From JAUXEH01 sp965533275 (GTDB lineage Bacteria; Acidobacteriota; Aminicenantia; Aminicenantales; Aminicenantaceae): a DNA stretch of 64,000 bases. The DNA lies in NCBI GenBank assembly GCA_965533275.1, contig CBESWG010000003.1, positions 111,778 through 175,777 of the forward strand, in the 5' to 3' direction. The notes under the pieces were generated by a model that saw nothing but the letters and a program-made list of their open reading frames with translations, was not told the origin of the DNA and made no database searches. The translations under genes were made by a program, and so were the position numbers. Each line of letters opens with the position of its first letter. Position 1 is the stretch's first letter. Shown here piece by piece: positions 9,076 through 16,573 of this stretch.

Positions 9076-10980
9076 TTATGGGGCGATCTCTTTTCTCAGG
9101 CGCTCGATGATCCCTGCATCCACCCAGAAAGCCTGATTTTGACCACCTCTGGTCGAAATAAAAAAGAGGTATTTCCCATCCGTAGAGACCACCGGGCAGA
9201 GCTCGTTCCCCGGGCCGTTGATCGGCGGACCGAGGGATCTGGCCTGCGCCCAGCTCTGATCGGGCAGACGAAAGCTGATGTACAGATCAAGATTGCGTTG
9301 AAAGAGCAAATAGCTTCCATCCGGGGCGATGAAGGGGGTTGCTTCGCCCTGTTCCGCATTGATCCCCGGTCCGCAGTTCTCGGGCTTGAGATAGTGGCCG
9401 TCTTCGAACCTGGCGCAGTAGATATCATCTCCGCCGAATCCCTCCGCAGAGTGGGAACTGAAGTACAGGTTTCCCCTTCTGTCCACAGAGAACTGCCAGT
9501 GCATCTGCATGTCGTTCACCGCAGGATCCAGCGGCTTGGGCTCGGACCATCCCATACCCGTTCTGTCCATGACCCAGATCCGTTCCTTTTGAGATCCGGG
9601 CACACCCGACAGCGGACGGTCGGAGATGAAGAAAAGCCGTTTCCCGTCTGGTGCGAAGAAGGGTACATCGTCATCGAAGGTACCGGAGAAGGGCGCGGTC
9701 CGGGGCGCTGACCAGCGTCCGGATTCCCGGGTTATCATGTATATGATCCCTGTAGAGTAGATGGCGCCAGGCCGAAGGACCATGGGGGTCCAGAGGGCTG
9801 TGCTCCCGTCGGGTGAGAACACCACGGTGCTGTGTAGGCCCCAGATGGACGACACGATTCCCAATCCGAAAACCTCAGGCGTTTCATCCGGAGGTTCCTG
9901 GCCCAGGTATTCTCCCTCCAGGCGCGGGAAAGTCAGCGGGCCCGTGTTTGCCTTTTTTTCTCTGAGCAGTTGAATGACCTCGTTCTGTTTGAATTCAGAG
10001 GCGACATTGAAGGCCGACTGCCCCATGATGCTCCGGGCATCGATGTCTACACCACTCTTGATCAGGAACTCCACTGCTGCCCTGCGCCCGTTCCTGGCCG
10101 CATAGTGCAGGGGGGTCCAGCCGAACAGATCCTGCTGATGCACATCCAGATCCCTGTCCAGCAATCTTATCATGATCACGAGGGAGCCTCCCCCGGCCGC
10201 TTCGTGCAGCAGCGATCCCCCGGTCTGAAGCTTGAACCGTGTGTCGGCTCCACCCGAGTCCAGGCGGTCGAAGAGGTTCTCCAAACCATGAGAGGCCGCA
10301 TACATCGCCATCCTGCGGGAATCCCGACCTTTGATAGGAATTTCTACCCCGGCTTCAAGGAGCACATCCACCACCTCTTTTTTGCCTCGCCAGGCGGCCA
10401 GGTTCAGGGAGGTGGCCCCGTATTTATCTCGGACGTTGATATCCGCCCCGGCTCGGATCAGGATCTCCGTTGCTTCCGGTCCCCCCCTCTCCCTGGCGCA
10501 GAGCAGGAGAGGTGTGCGGCCCCAGTTGTCCTTGATCTCCAGCTCCGCTCCCTTCTGTGTCAGCAGGCTTAAAATCTCCTTGTGGCCGGCCGCCGCCGCA
10601 TGATGCAGTGGGGTCTGGTTGACATAGTCCCGGACGCTGATCTCTGCGCTCTTAGAGATGAGCAGTGCGGCCGCCTCAGTGAAGTTCCTGGCGGCCAGGC
10701 TGTGAATGGGGGCGATCTGATTGCTGTCCAGTGCGTTCACATCCGCTCCTTTCTCAACCAGATAGGCGACCATCTCCAGGCTGCGGCCGCGGCAGGCCCA
10801 GTGAAGGGGCATACGCCCATCTCCGTCCCTGTTGTTTACCGATGCCGCATCCTTTTCCACCAGGGCCTTGACGGAAGCGAGGTCCCCGTTTTGAACGGCC
10901 TGGTGGATCTGGGCGGCGTGAGTGTCATTCCTCATGAGAACCAGCAGTATCGCCGAGAGGATCAGGATTTTTCCCTTCAT
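9076..10980 (-). CDS. Exported ankyrin-repeat protein fused to a PD40/TolB-like propeller
   Basis: The start at 10980 has GGAG seven bases upstream and opens a signal peptide (MKGKILILSAILLVL, cleavage near THAAQ), giving 634 aa. Residues ~22-330 hold about ten ankyrin units (for example GDGRMPLHWACRGRSLEMV, NQTPLHHAAAAGHKEI, FGWTPLHYAARNGRRAA). From about residue 375 the protein changes to PD40/WD40-like blades with FSPDGS, FAPDGKRLFFISDR, FIAPDGSYLLF and STDGKYLFFIST. Both halves are binding modules, so it is probably a periplasmic or surface interaction protein. No enzyme motif is seen. The frame is open upstream to 11124 but without ribosome site or export signal. Confidence 0.85.
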   Translation of the reverse strand: MKGKILILSAILLVLMRNDTHAAQIHQAVQNGDLASVKALVEKDAASVNNRDGDGRMPLHWACRGRSLEMVAYLVEKGADVNALDSNQIAPIHSLAARNFTEAAALLISKSAEISVRDYVNQTPLHHAAAAGHKEILSLLTQKGAELEIKDNWGRTPLLLCARERGGPEATEILIRAGADINVRDKYGATSLNLAAWRGKKEVVDVLLEAGVEIPIKGRDSRRMAMYAASHGLENLFDRLDSGGADTRFKLQTGGSLLHEAAGGGSLVIMIRLLDRDLDVHQQDLFGWTPLHYAARNGRRAAVEFLIKSGVDIDARSIMGQSAFNVASEFKQNEVIQLLREKKANTGPLTFPRLEGEYLGQEPPDETPEVFGLGIVSSIWGLHSTVVFSPDGSTALWTPMVLRPGAIYSTGIIYMITRESGRWSAPRTAPFSGTFDDDVPFFAPDGKRLFFISDRPLSGVPGSQKERIWVMDRTGMGWSEPKPLDPAVNDMQMHWQFSVDRRGNLYFSSHSAEGFGGDDIYCARFEDGHYLKPENCGPGINAEQGEATPFIAPDGSYLLFQRNLDLYISFRLPDQSWAQARSLGPPINGPGNELCPVVSTDGKYLFFISTRGGQNQAFWVDAGIIERLRKEIAP

Positions 10981-11174
10981 TTCATTTCTCCGAATATAGC
11001 GTTGTGTGTCGTGTGGCTCATACCTAACGATGCTATGTATGCGAGAAATGTGCCAATAGGACCAACAGGGAAACCCCATTTTTAGTGCGATTTGGAGACA
11101 CGGATATTGTCCGTAGAATGACACCCGCTGTTCAGAAGCGTACAGTGAGATTCAGGCGATCCCAGAAGCGGCCG

Positions 11175-12488
11175 TCATCCCCTGATGGCCCAGCGCAGGA
11201 TGTTGGAGAGCTTGGGCGGCTGGCCCTGCATCAGGATGGCCATGCGGAAGATGCGCCCTCCTGCCCAGATGGAAACTAGGGCAAAGATGATGACGCCGAT
11301 CAATCCTACCCAGGGCTGCCACATGGGGATCCCGGCCGGCGCGCTGATGCGCAGCAGCATGAGCATGGGCGTGAAAGGGGGGAACAGTGAGAGTGCGGTC
11401 GCGAACGAGCTGGTCGGTTCCTGGATGACGGGCATGAGCAGGAACATGGGGATGAACACGGGGATCATGGCGGGGAAGGTCAGGTTTTGCGCGTCCTTCG
11501 CATCGTTGCAGGTGGCGCCCAGGGCCGCCAGCATGGATCCGAACATGACGATGGCTAGCACGAGATAAGCAAAAAACCAAGGCAGGATGTGATATGGGAC
11601 ATAGTCCGCCAGGCCCAATCGCCTCAGGATAAACACGCCTCCTATGACATAAACGGAAGCCGCCGTCAGGGAGACGGCCAGGCCCCCCAACACCTTGCCG
11701 GCCATGAATTCGAAGGGCTTGATGCTGCCCAGGAGGACTTCGGCGATGCGCTGGCTTTTTTCCTCCATGACCGACTGCAGCTGCGGCATGGCTCCCATCA
11801 TGATCATCATGAAAAAGAGGAAGAACAGGACGAGGGGGGCCAGAATGGCTTCTGCTTCACTGCTGCGCTTGGCCTCCTTGATCTGGCCCGAGTTGTCCAA
11901 AGAGACGAGCCCCAGGGGGGCGACCTCGAGCCAGGTCAGGGCTGCCTCCGCTTTCTCTGCCTCGACACCGGCTTCTTCCAGCCGCGTCGTGCGAAGGAAT
12001 GTGTTGATCGGCCCGGTCAGCCAGCCCCGGATGTTGTCGATGGCTGCGTTCTTGGCATAGTATCCGATCCGGGCCGTCTCCCAGTTCGTCTCCGGGTTCT
12101 TTACGTTGGGGCCGATCTCGAGGAAGGCATGGAGCTCGCCTTTCCGTATGCGGTTGGAGAGCTCCAGCCTTTGCGTCAGGGGATCGGACAGGTCCGGTTC
12201 GATCCGCTCGAATATCCAGGCGGGTCTGACTTTTTTGCCGGTCTCCTTGTCCATCACCTGCGCATCGTTCCGGGCCTCGGCGGCCTGCATGATCACATCC
12301 GCCATGATGCCCGACTGATCAACGATGATCACCTGCTTGTCCCGGGTGTCAACCTGGCCCTGGAATAACCACATGGCCAGGCCGCTGCCACCCATCATGA
12401 CGGGCATCAAGACCAGCGCGATGATAAAGCCCTTGGTCCGTACGGAGGTCTTGTACTCCCTCTTGGCAATTCGCATGATCTTACGCAT
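11175..12488 (-). CDS. ABC-2 type exporter permease (NatB-like)
   Basis: The start at 12488 (MRKIMRIAKREYKT) gives 437 aa. An N-terminal membrane helix (FIIALVLMPVMMGGSGLAMWLF) is followed by a large extracytoplasmic region (~residues 45-230), then about five more helices including LAPLVLFFLFFMMIMMG and VSLTAASVYVIGGVF. This is the NatB/CcmB-like ABC-2 layout. The coding start overlaps the end of the ATPase gene by eight bases. The pair probably exports an ion, drug or peptide; the substrate cannot be read from sequence. Confidence 0.88.
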   Translation of the reverse strand: MRKIMRIAKREYKTSVRTKGFIIALVLMPVMMGGSGLAMWLFQGQVDTRDKQVIIVDQSGIMADVIMQAAEARNDAQVMDKETGKKVRPAWIFERIEPDLSDPLTQRLELSNRIRKGELHAFLEIGPNVKNPETNWETARIGYYAKNAAIDNIRGWLTGPINTFLRTTRLEEAGVEAEKAEAALTWLEVAPLGLVSLDNSGQIKEAKRSSEAEAILAPLVLFFLFFMMIMMGAMPQLQSVMEEKSQRIAEVLLGSIKPFEFMAGKVLGGLAVSLTAASVYVIGGVFILRRLGLADYVPYHILPWFFAYLVLAIVMFGSMLAALGATCNDAKDAQNLTFPAMIPVFIPMFLLMPVIQEPTSSFATALSLFPPFTPMLMLLRISAPAGIPMWQPWVGLIGVIIFALVSIWAGGRIFRMAILMQGQPPKLSNILRWAIRG

Positions 12489-13392
12489 GGTGGTTCTCCT
12501 GGGCCTCGGGTCCGGCGATGCGGATGAAGATGTCATAGAGTGTGGGCTTGGTGAGCTCAAAGCTGAAGATCCGCGTACGCTCCATGATGGCCTCCAGGAT
12601 TTCCTGATGATCATGATCCGGTTCGACCTTCAGCTCCTGCATGCGGCCAAAATCCGAGATCCGGTCCACGCCCTCGAGGTCCTGGAGGGCATCGGCACCG
12701 GATTCGGTCGCGATGCGCAGGGTGTCGCTGCCGTACTCGTCCTGGATGGAGGCCAGGGTGCCGTCCAGGACTTTTTTGCCCTTGAATATCATGAAGATGA
12801 AGTCACACATCTTCTCCGCCACATTCATGTCGTGTGTGCTGAAGATGATGGTGGCACCTTGGGAGCGCAGCTCCAGGACCACGTCCCTGATGGCTTCGGC
12901 ATTGACGGGATCCAGCCCGGTGAAGGGCTCGTCGAGTATGATCAGTTCTGGCTTGGCCACAATGGTGGCGATGATCTGGGCCTTCTGGCTCATGCCCTTG
13001 CTCAGGGTTTCGACCTTCTTGTTGGCCCAATCGGCGAGGTCCAGCCTTTCGAGCCAGTAGTCGACGTCCTTGTCGACCTTGTGCCCGCTTTTCAGTTCCC
13101 CATAGAACTGCAGGAGTTCACGGACCTTCATCTTCTGGTAGAGGCCTCTCTCCTCGGGAAGATAGCCGATCTTATCCCTGACAGTATCGTCGAGCTTCCG
13201 TCCGAACACCGTAATATCCCCGGAATCCGGATAGAAAATGTTCATGATCATGCGCAGGGTTGTGGTCTTGCCCGAGCCGTTCGGGCCGATGAAGCCGTAG
13301 ATGCTGCCTTTGGGAACTCCCAGCGAGAGGGAATCGACTGCCTTGACCGAGCCAAAGGTCTTGGTGATGTTGTCGAGTTCAATGACGTTCAT
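12481..13392 (-). CDS. ABC transporter ATP-binding protein (NatA-like)
   Basis: This is a 303-aa ATPase with every core motif: Walker A GPNGSGKTT, signature LSKGMSQK, Walker B LIILDEPFTGLD and the switch histidine in STHDMN. The C-terminal ~80 residues correspond to the DUF4162 tail of NatA-like ATPases. AAGGGAG lies six bases before the ATG. The permease gene overlaps its 3' end. A candidate promoter with the palindrome TTCTCGAGAA lies about 100 bases upstream. Confidence 0.93.
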   Translation of the reverse strand: MNVIELDNITKTFGSVKAVDSLSLGVPKGSIYGFIGPNGSGKTTTLRMIMNIFYPDSGDITVFGRKLDDTVRDKIGYLPEERGLYQKMKVRELLQFYGELKSGHKVDKDVDYWLERLDLADWANKKVETLSKGMSQKAQIIATIVAKPELIILDEPFTGLDPVNAEAIRDVVLELRSQGATIIFSTHDMNVAEKMCDFIFMIFKGKKVLDGTLASIQDEYGSDTLRIATESGADALQDLEGVDRISDFGRMQELKVEPDHDHQEILEAIMERTRIFSFELTKPTLYDIFIRIAGPEAQENHHA

Positions 13393-13493
13393 GTGTGTCT
13401 CCCTTGGTACTACGACTGTACGGACCTTTCTATTCTGGGTGTGTGAGAGAAGACTGAATATTTAGATGTTCTGAGGCCTGCGTTCTCCCTCTT

Positions 13494-13514
13494 TTTATAC
13501 GGAGTTCTCGAGAA
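13494..13514 (-). promoter_or_regulatory. Candidate -10 element with adjoining 10-bp palindrome before the ABC operon
   Basis: On the minus strand TATAAA lies at 13499-13494. Directly upstream is the perfect palindrome TTCTCGAGAA (13505-13514). No good -35 box is visible, which could fit activator- or repressor-controlled expression of the ABC operon. It lies in the 157-base gap after the SixA-like gene. This is only a motif match. Confidence 0.3.
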
Positions 13515-13550
13515 AAAGTTAGGTTCAGGGCGCGAACGCTCCGGTACCCA

Positions 13551-14057
13551 TCAATCCAGACTTGTTGTGTGCTTCTTGGGGTAGTCGAAAAATACGGATG
13601 TTCCGCTTCCTTCTCCTGCCATAGCCCAGGACGTGATGTCGAGGTCTACGGCAAATATCCCGGTGGTGGGGATGTTGTCGACGGCCTCCCCTGTGAGACA
13701 TTCCGCCAGCAGAGTTAATCCCGGATTGTGACCCACCAGCATCACCTGCGCTACCGAATCATCGATCTGGTGGAGGATCTGGAGCAGGGTCAGGGTGCCC
13801 GCCCCATAGAGAGATTCCCGCCAATGGATCTTCCGCAGGGGATATTCGATCAAGGCTGCGATGATCTTCACGGTCTTGGCCGCGCGTTTGGCCGGGCTGC
13901 TGAGGATGAGGTCAGGCCGGACATCGGCCTCCCTGAGCCTCTGTCCCATGAAGGGGGCGTCCCGCTTGCCGCGCTTGTTGAGAGGACGATCGAAATCATC
14001 CAGTTCGGGATCCTTCCAGCTCGATTTGGCGTGCCGTACCAGATACAACCTTTTCAA
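13551..14057 (-). CDS. sixA: SixA-like histidine phosphatase
   Basis: The product is a 168-residue branch of the histidine (RHG) phosphatase superfamily. LVRHAKSSW holds the nucleophilic RHA histidine, followed by DFDRPLNKRGKRDA and, later, VGHNPGL with the second histidine. SixA-type proteins usually begin MKxLYLVRHAKS, which fits a TTG start at 14057: the TTG overlaps the ParA stop (TTGA) and has GGAG about eight bases upstream. An ATG at 14099 would add 14 residues overlapping ParA. In E. coli SixA dephosphorylates phosphohistidine proteins; close relatives often neighbour CHAD genes. It is last in the PadR-to-SixA array. Confidence 0.85.
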   Translation of the reverse strand: MKRLYLVRHAKSSWKDPELDDFDRPLNKRGKRDAPFMGQRLREADVRPDLILSSPAKRAAKTVKIIAALIEYPLRKIHWRESLYGAGTLTLLQILHQIDDSVAQVMLVGHNPGLTLLAECLTGEAVDNIPTTGIFAVDLDITSWAMAGEGSGTSVFFDYPKKHTTSLD

Positions 14058-14809
14058 TTCTTTTTCTCCATTTGCGGCAGCGACCGGATCTCCCGCCACA
14101 GTTCTCCATAGGCTTGGGCGGCCGTGGATTTCCCGCTGAAGCAGGCCACAGGTTTGCGGTAGATCCCCATCTTCTCCACCACGGCTGAATAGGGGATGGA
14201 ACTCCCAAGGAAGCGCTTGTCCGAACCTCGTTGTTCCTGTATTTCCCGGTGCATCCTCTTGCGCTGCTCCACCATGGAGAAGAAGGCCCGGATCTTCTTT
14301 TTATCCAACTTCTTGGTCCTGAAAAAATCCGTGAGCTTTTCCAGGGCGAGCATGGACAGTGTGGTGGGGATGACCGGTACCAGGATCAAGTCTGCCGCCT
14401 GGAAAATATTTTCCGAGACCAGCGTGATGTTGGGGGGGGCATCCAGGAAAATGTGGCGGTAGTTCTTCTTGAACGGGATCAGGAGTTCTTCCAGCCGGTG
14501 CTTGGAGCGTTTCATGCCGTCCAGAGCGATGTCCAGGTTGCGGTAGGAGATGTGGGAGGGGAGGGCGTCGAGATTGTCGTGATCCGAGCCCTTGAGATGG
14601 GCCGCTATCTTCCCGCCGCCTTGCAGCATCCTGCGGGCCTTGTGCTTTTTCGAGGGCCGTATCCTGAGATAGAACGAGGCGGAACCCTGGGGATCCAGGT
14701 CGCAGAGCAGCGTGGGAGAGCCTTCCTGAGAGGCAAGATAGGCGAGGTTGACAGCCGCTGCGGTTTTCCCCACCCCGCCTTTGACATGATAGAGTGCGAT
14801 GATGCTCAT
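14054..14809 (-). CDS. ParA/MinD-family partition ATPase
   Basis: This is a 251-residue ParA-type ATPase with the deviant Walker A KGGVGKT at residues 10-16 (signature lysine KGG), the A' segment CDLDPQGSAS and Walker B HIFLDAPP. It lacks the N-terminal HTH of plasmid ParA, so it is of the short chromosomal/cargo-positioning type. No parB or parS-like gene adjoins it. The start overlaps the CHAD gene by four bases (ATGA) and the end overlaps the SixA-like gene. ParA proteins of this class place protein or granule cargo on the nucleoid, so the CHAD neighbour is the most likely partner (inference). Confidence 0.92.
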   Translation of the reverse strand: MSIIALYHVKGGVGKTAAAVNLAYLASQEGSPTLLCDLDPQGSASFYLRIRPSKKHKARRMLQGGGKIAAHLKGSDHDNLDALPSHISYRNLDIALDGMKRSKHRLEELLIPFKKNYRHIFLDAPPNITLVSENIFQAADLILVPVIPTTLSMLALEKLTDFFRTKKLDKKKIRAFFSMVEQRKRMHREIQEQRGSDKRFLGSSIPYSAVVEKMGIYRKPVACFSGKSTAAQAYGELWREIRSLPQMEKKN

Positions 14810-16386
14810 CTGCCTTTCTTTCCCCCGGGCGAGGGCTTGAACAGCTGCTCGAAGCGGGCCTGGCTCCGGGGGCTGCTGAAAGCCCGGAAGCGTCTATTGA
14901 AGGCCTGACGGACGGTTTTCTGTCTCCGATCCAGGCTTGCGATCAGGCCTCCCACCGCGGCAGCGGAGAGTCTCATCCTGCCCGTATCCCCCTCCAGCTT
15001 ATCCAGGTAGTCCTCAAGATACCGCTGTTGGACGAACAGGTCATTGAAATCACCGAGATTGTCCTGCAGCTTCTTCAACTGACCGATCGCGCTTGCCACC
15101 TCTTTTTCGGGAAATAGCGATGCAAAGAATTCGAGCAGGTATCTCAGCTTCTTGCAATTAATACGAAGACGGTGGAGTTCCTCGTCCGGAGAGTCATCCC
15201 TGATCTTTTCGCCGGCCCGCAGGACCTGCCTATATCTCCTGAAAATGAATCGGCAGGCCAGCTGAAATACCGGTTGGCGGGCTCTGGGGGACTCCTTGTC
15301 CGAAATATCTGCCGGTGAGTCCAGAAACTCCGTCCACAGCGCCACGGTCCTGTGGTACGCAGCGCTGTTCAGGGAACGGCTCACGGCCCGGAGTTCTTTT
15401 TTTCGCTCTGCCGCCAGGTCCTCGAAGAGCGCATCCAGGCCTGTGGCCAGATGATCCGGCAGCAGGGCCTGGTATTCTTCCCTCTTGAGCAGATAGACAT
15501 CCAGGTCGCGGAGCGCGTTGGTGGCCTGTCCCAACCGGGCGAAGTCTTCCCGGAAACGGCTCGTCTCTTCCTCTGGGAAGATACCCTTGAGCTGGCCCAG
15601 AGCGGACCGGATCCTCCGAATGGCGACCCGGTAGTCATGCAGGAATTCCGTATCCTTATCAGCCTTGACTCCCTCCTCGTTCCTGGCCATGACTCCGATG
15701 AGGTGTCGGAGGATCCTGCGGACGGCCTCTCCCGATGGGAGTTCCGGCTCCAGGGGTAGGAGAAACTTGGAGGTGTATTCCCCCGGCTCCAGACCCAGCT
15801 GGCGCATCAGCACGATGGGCAGGCTCTCATTCTCTGCGACTATGTCCAGGTCCCGGAGGAATTCCTTGAATTCCTTGAATTCAGGCCCGTATCCGAGGAC
15901 CGGCCGCGGCTCGAGGCGGAACACTCTGTGCCTCCTGCCGGAGCCGGCTTCGGCATCATAGGTGGAGAGGTCGAGCCTGAGCACGGTCTTCTGATCCTGG
16001 TTCAGGATCCGCAGCCCGCGCTTTTGGGCGGTCACAATCATGAGGGGCAGCAGGGCCCGGACATCGAGTGGTGCCTCCAGCAGGCTGCGCAGGTCGCCTT
16101 TGGGGATCTGCCAACAGAACCTCGGAGGATCCTGCCCTGCCCACTTGGCATGGGAGTACGGGAGTCCCTGTTCCAGGTCGAGGAGCAGGAGCCGGTCTCC
16201 TTCGCGTACCAGGGCCAGCCGCTTGCGATAGAGGCGCCAGTCAAAGGTGTCGAAGTAGGTATAAACGGCATCCGCAGCCGGGGAGCTGAGTATCGTAAAT
16301 TTCCGGGAGATCTCTCGACGGAGCTGCTGGAAATCCAGAGGCTCAGGCAGGATGTATTGTTTTTCCGTTTTTCCAGTGCCAGCCAT
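14806..16386 (-). CDS. CYTH-like/CHAD domain protein, probable polyphosphate binder
   Basis: The product is 526 aa. Residues ~1-200 resemble a degenerate CYTH (triphosphate tunnel) domain (YTYFDTFDWRLYRKRLALVREG), without a clear ExExK entry motif. Residues ~215-500 form a CHAD domain with its conserved basic helices: HDYRVAIRRIRSAL, LRDLDVYLL, LHRLRINCKKLRYLLEF and LQDNLGDFNDLF. CHAD domains are known to bind inorganic polyphosphate and to locate to polyphosphate granules. The lost CYTH motif suggests the N-terminal domain may bind rather than cleave triphosphates. The start overlaps the stop of the small upstream ORF by one base; the stop overlaps parA. Confidence 0.9.
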   Translation of the reverse strand: MAGTGKTEKQYILPEPLDFQQLRREISRKFTILSSPAADAVYTYFDTFDWRLYRKRLALVREGDRLLLLDLEQGLPYSHAKWAGQDPPRFCWQIPKGDLRSLLEAPLDVRALLPLMIVTAQKRGLRILNQDQKTVLRLDLSTYDAEAGSGRRHRVFRLEPRPVLGYGPEFKEFKEFLRDLDIVAENESLPIVLMRQLGLEPGEYTSKFLLPLEPELPSGEAVRRILRHLIGVMARNEEGVKADKDTEFLHDYRVAIRRIRSALGQLKGIFPEEETSRFREDFARLGQATNALRDLDVYLLKREEYQALLPDHLATGLDALFEDLAAERKKELRAVSRSLNSAAYHRTVALWTEFLDSPADISDKESPRARQPVFQLACRFIFRRYRQVLRAGEKIRDDSPDEELHRLRINCKKLRYLLEFFASLFPEKEVASAIGQLKKLQDNLGDFNDLFVQQRYLEDYLDKLEGDTGRMRLSAAAVGGLIASLDRRQKTVRQAFNRRFRAFSSPRSQARFEQLFKPSPGGKKGR

Positions 16387-16568
16387 CAGATACCCGAGAA
16401 CCCAACCGAGCAGAAATCGTTGGCCCCATCATACACTCCATCTTTTGCCGGGTCAATCTCTGGAGCCGCGGGATCTTCACTGGCCACGACGGTCCGCTCC
16501 ACATACCCGTATATGGTCCCGTCGGATGAGATGGCGTAAAAGAGTGTCTCCTCTGCGATGGGCTTCAT
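16386..16568 (-). CDS. Small acidic ORF between permease and CHAD genes
   Basis: A 60-codon frame fills the space between the permease stop (five bases upstream) and the CHAD start (one-base overlap, TGATG). The peptide (MKPIAEETLFYAISSDGTIYG...) is acidic, has no membrane helix and no family was recognised. No good Shine-Dalgarno site is visible, but its exact fit between tight neighbours suggests translational coupling. It could be a small partner protein or only a spacer open by chance. Confidence 0.5.
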   Translation of the reverse strand: MKPIAEETLFYAISSDGTIYGYVERTVVASEDPAAPEIDPAKDGVYDGANDFCSVGFSGI

Positions 16569-16573
16569 GTGCT

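Noticed and set aside
12325..13446. 373-codon plus-strand frame over the ABC transporter genes
   Set aside because: Antisense to an ATPase gene with all motifs intact; the translated product has no recognisable domain.
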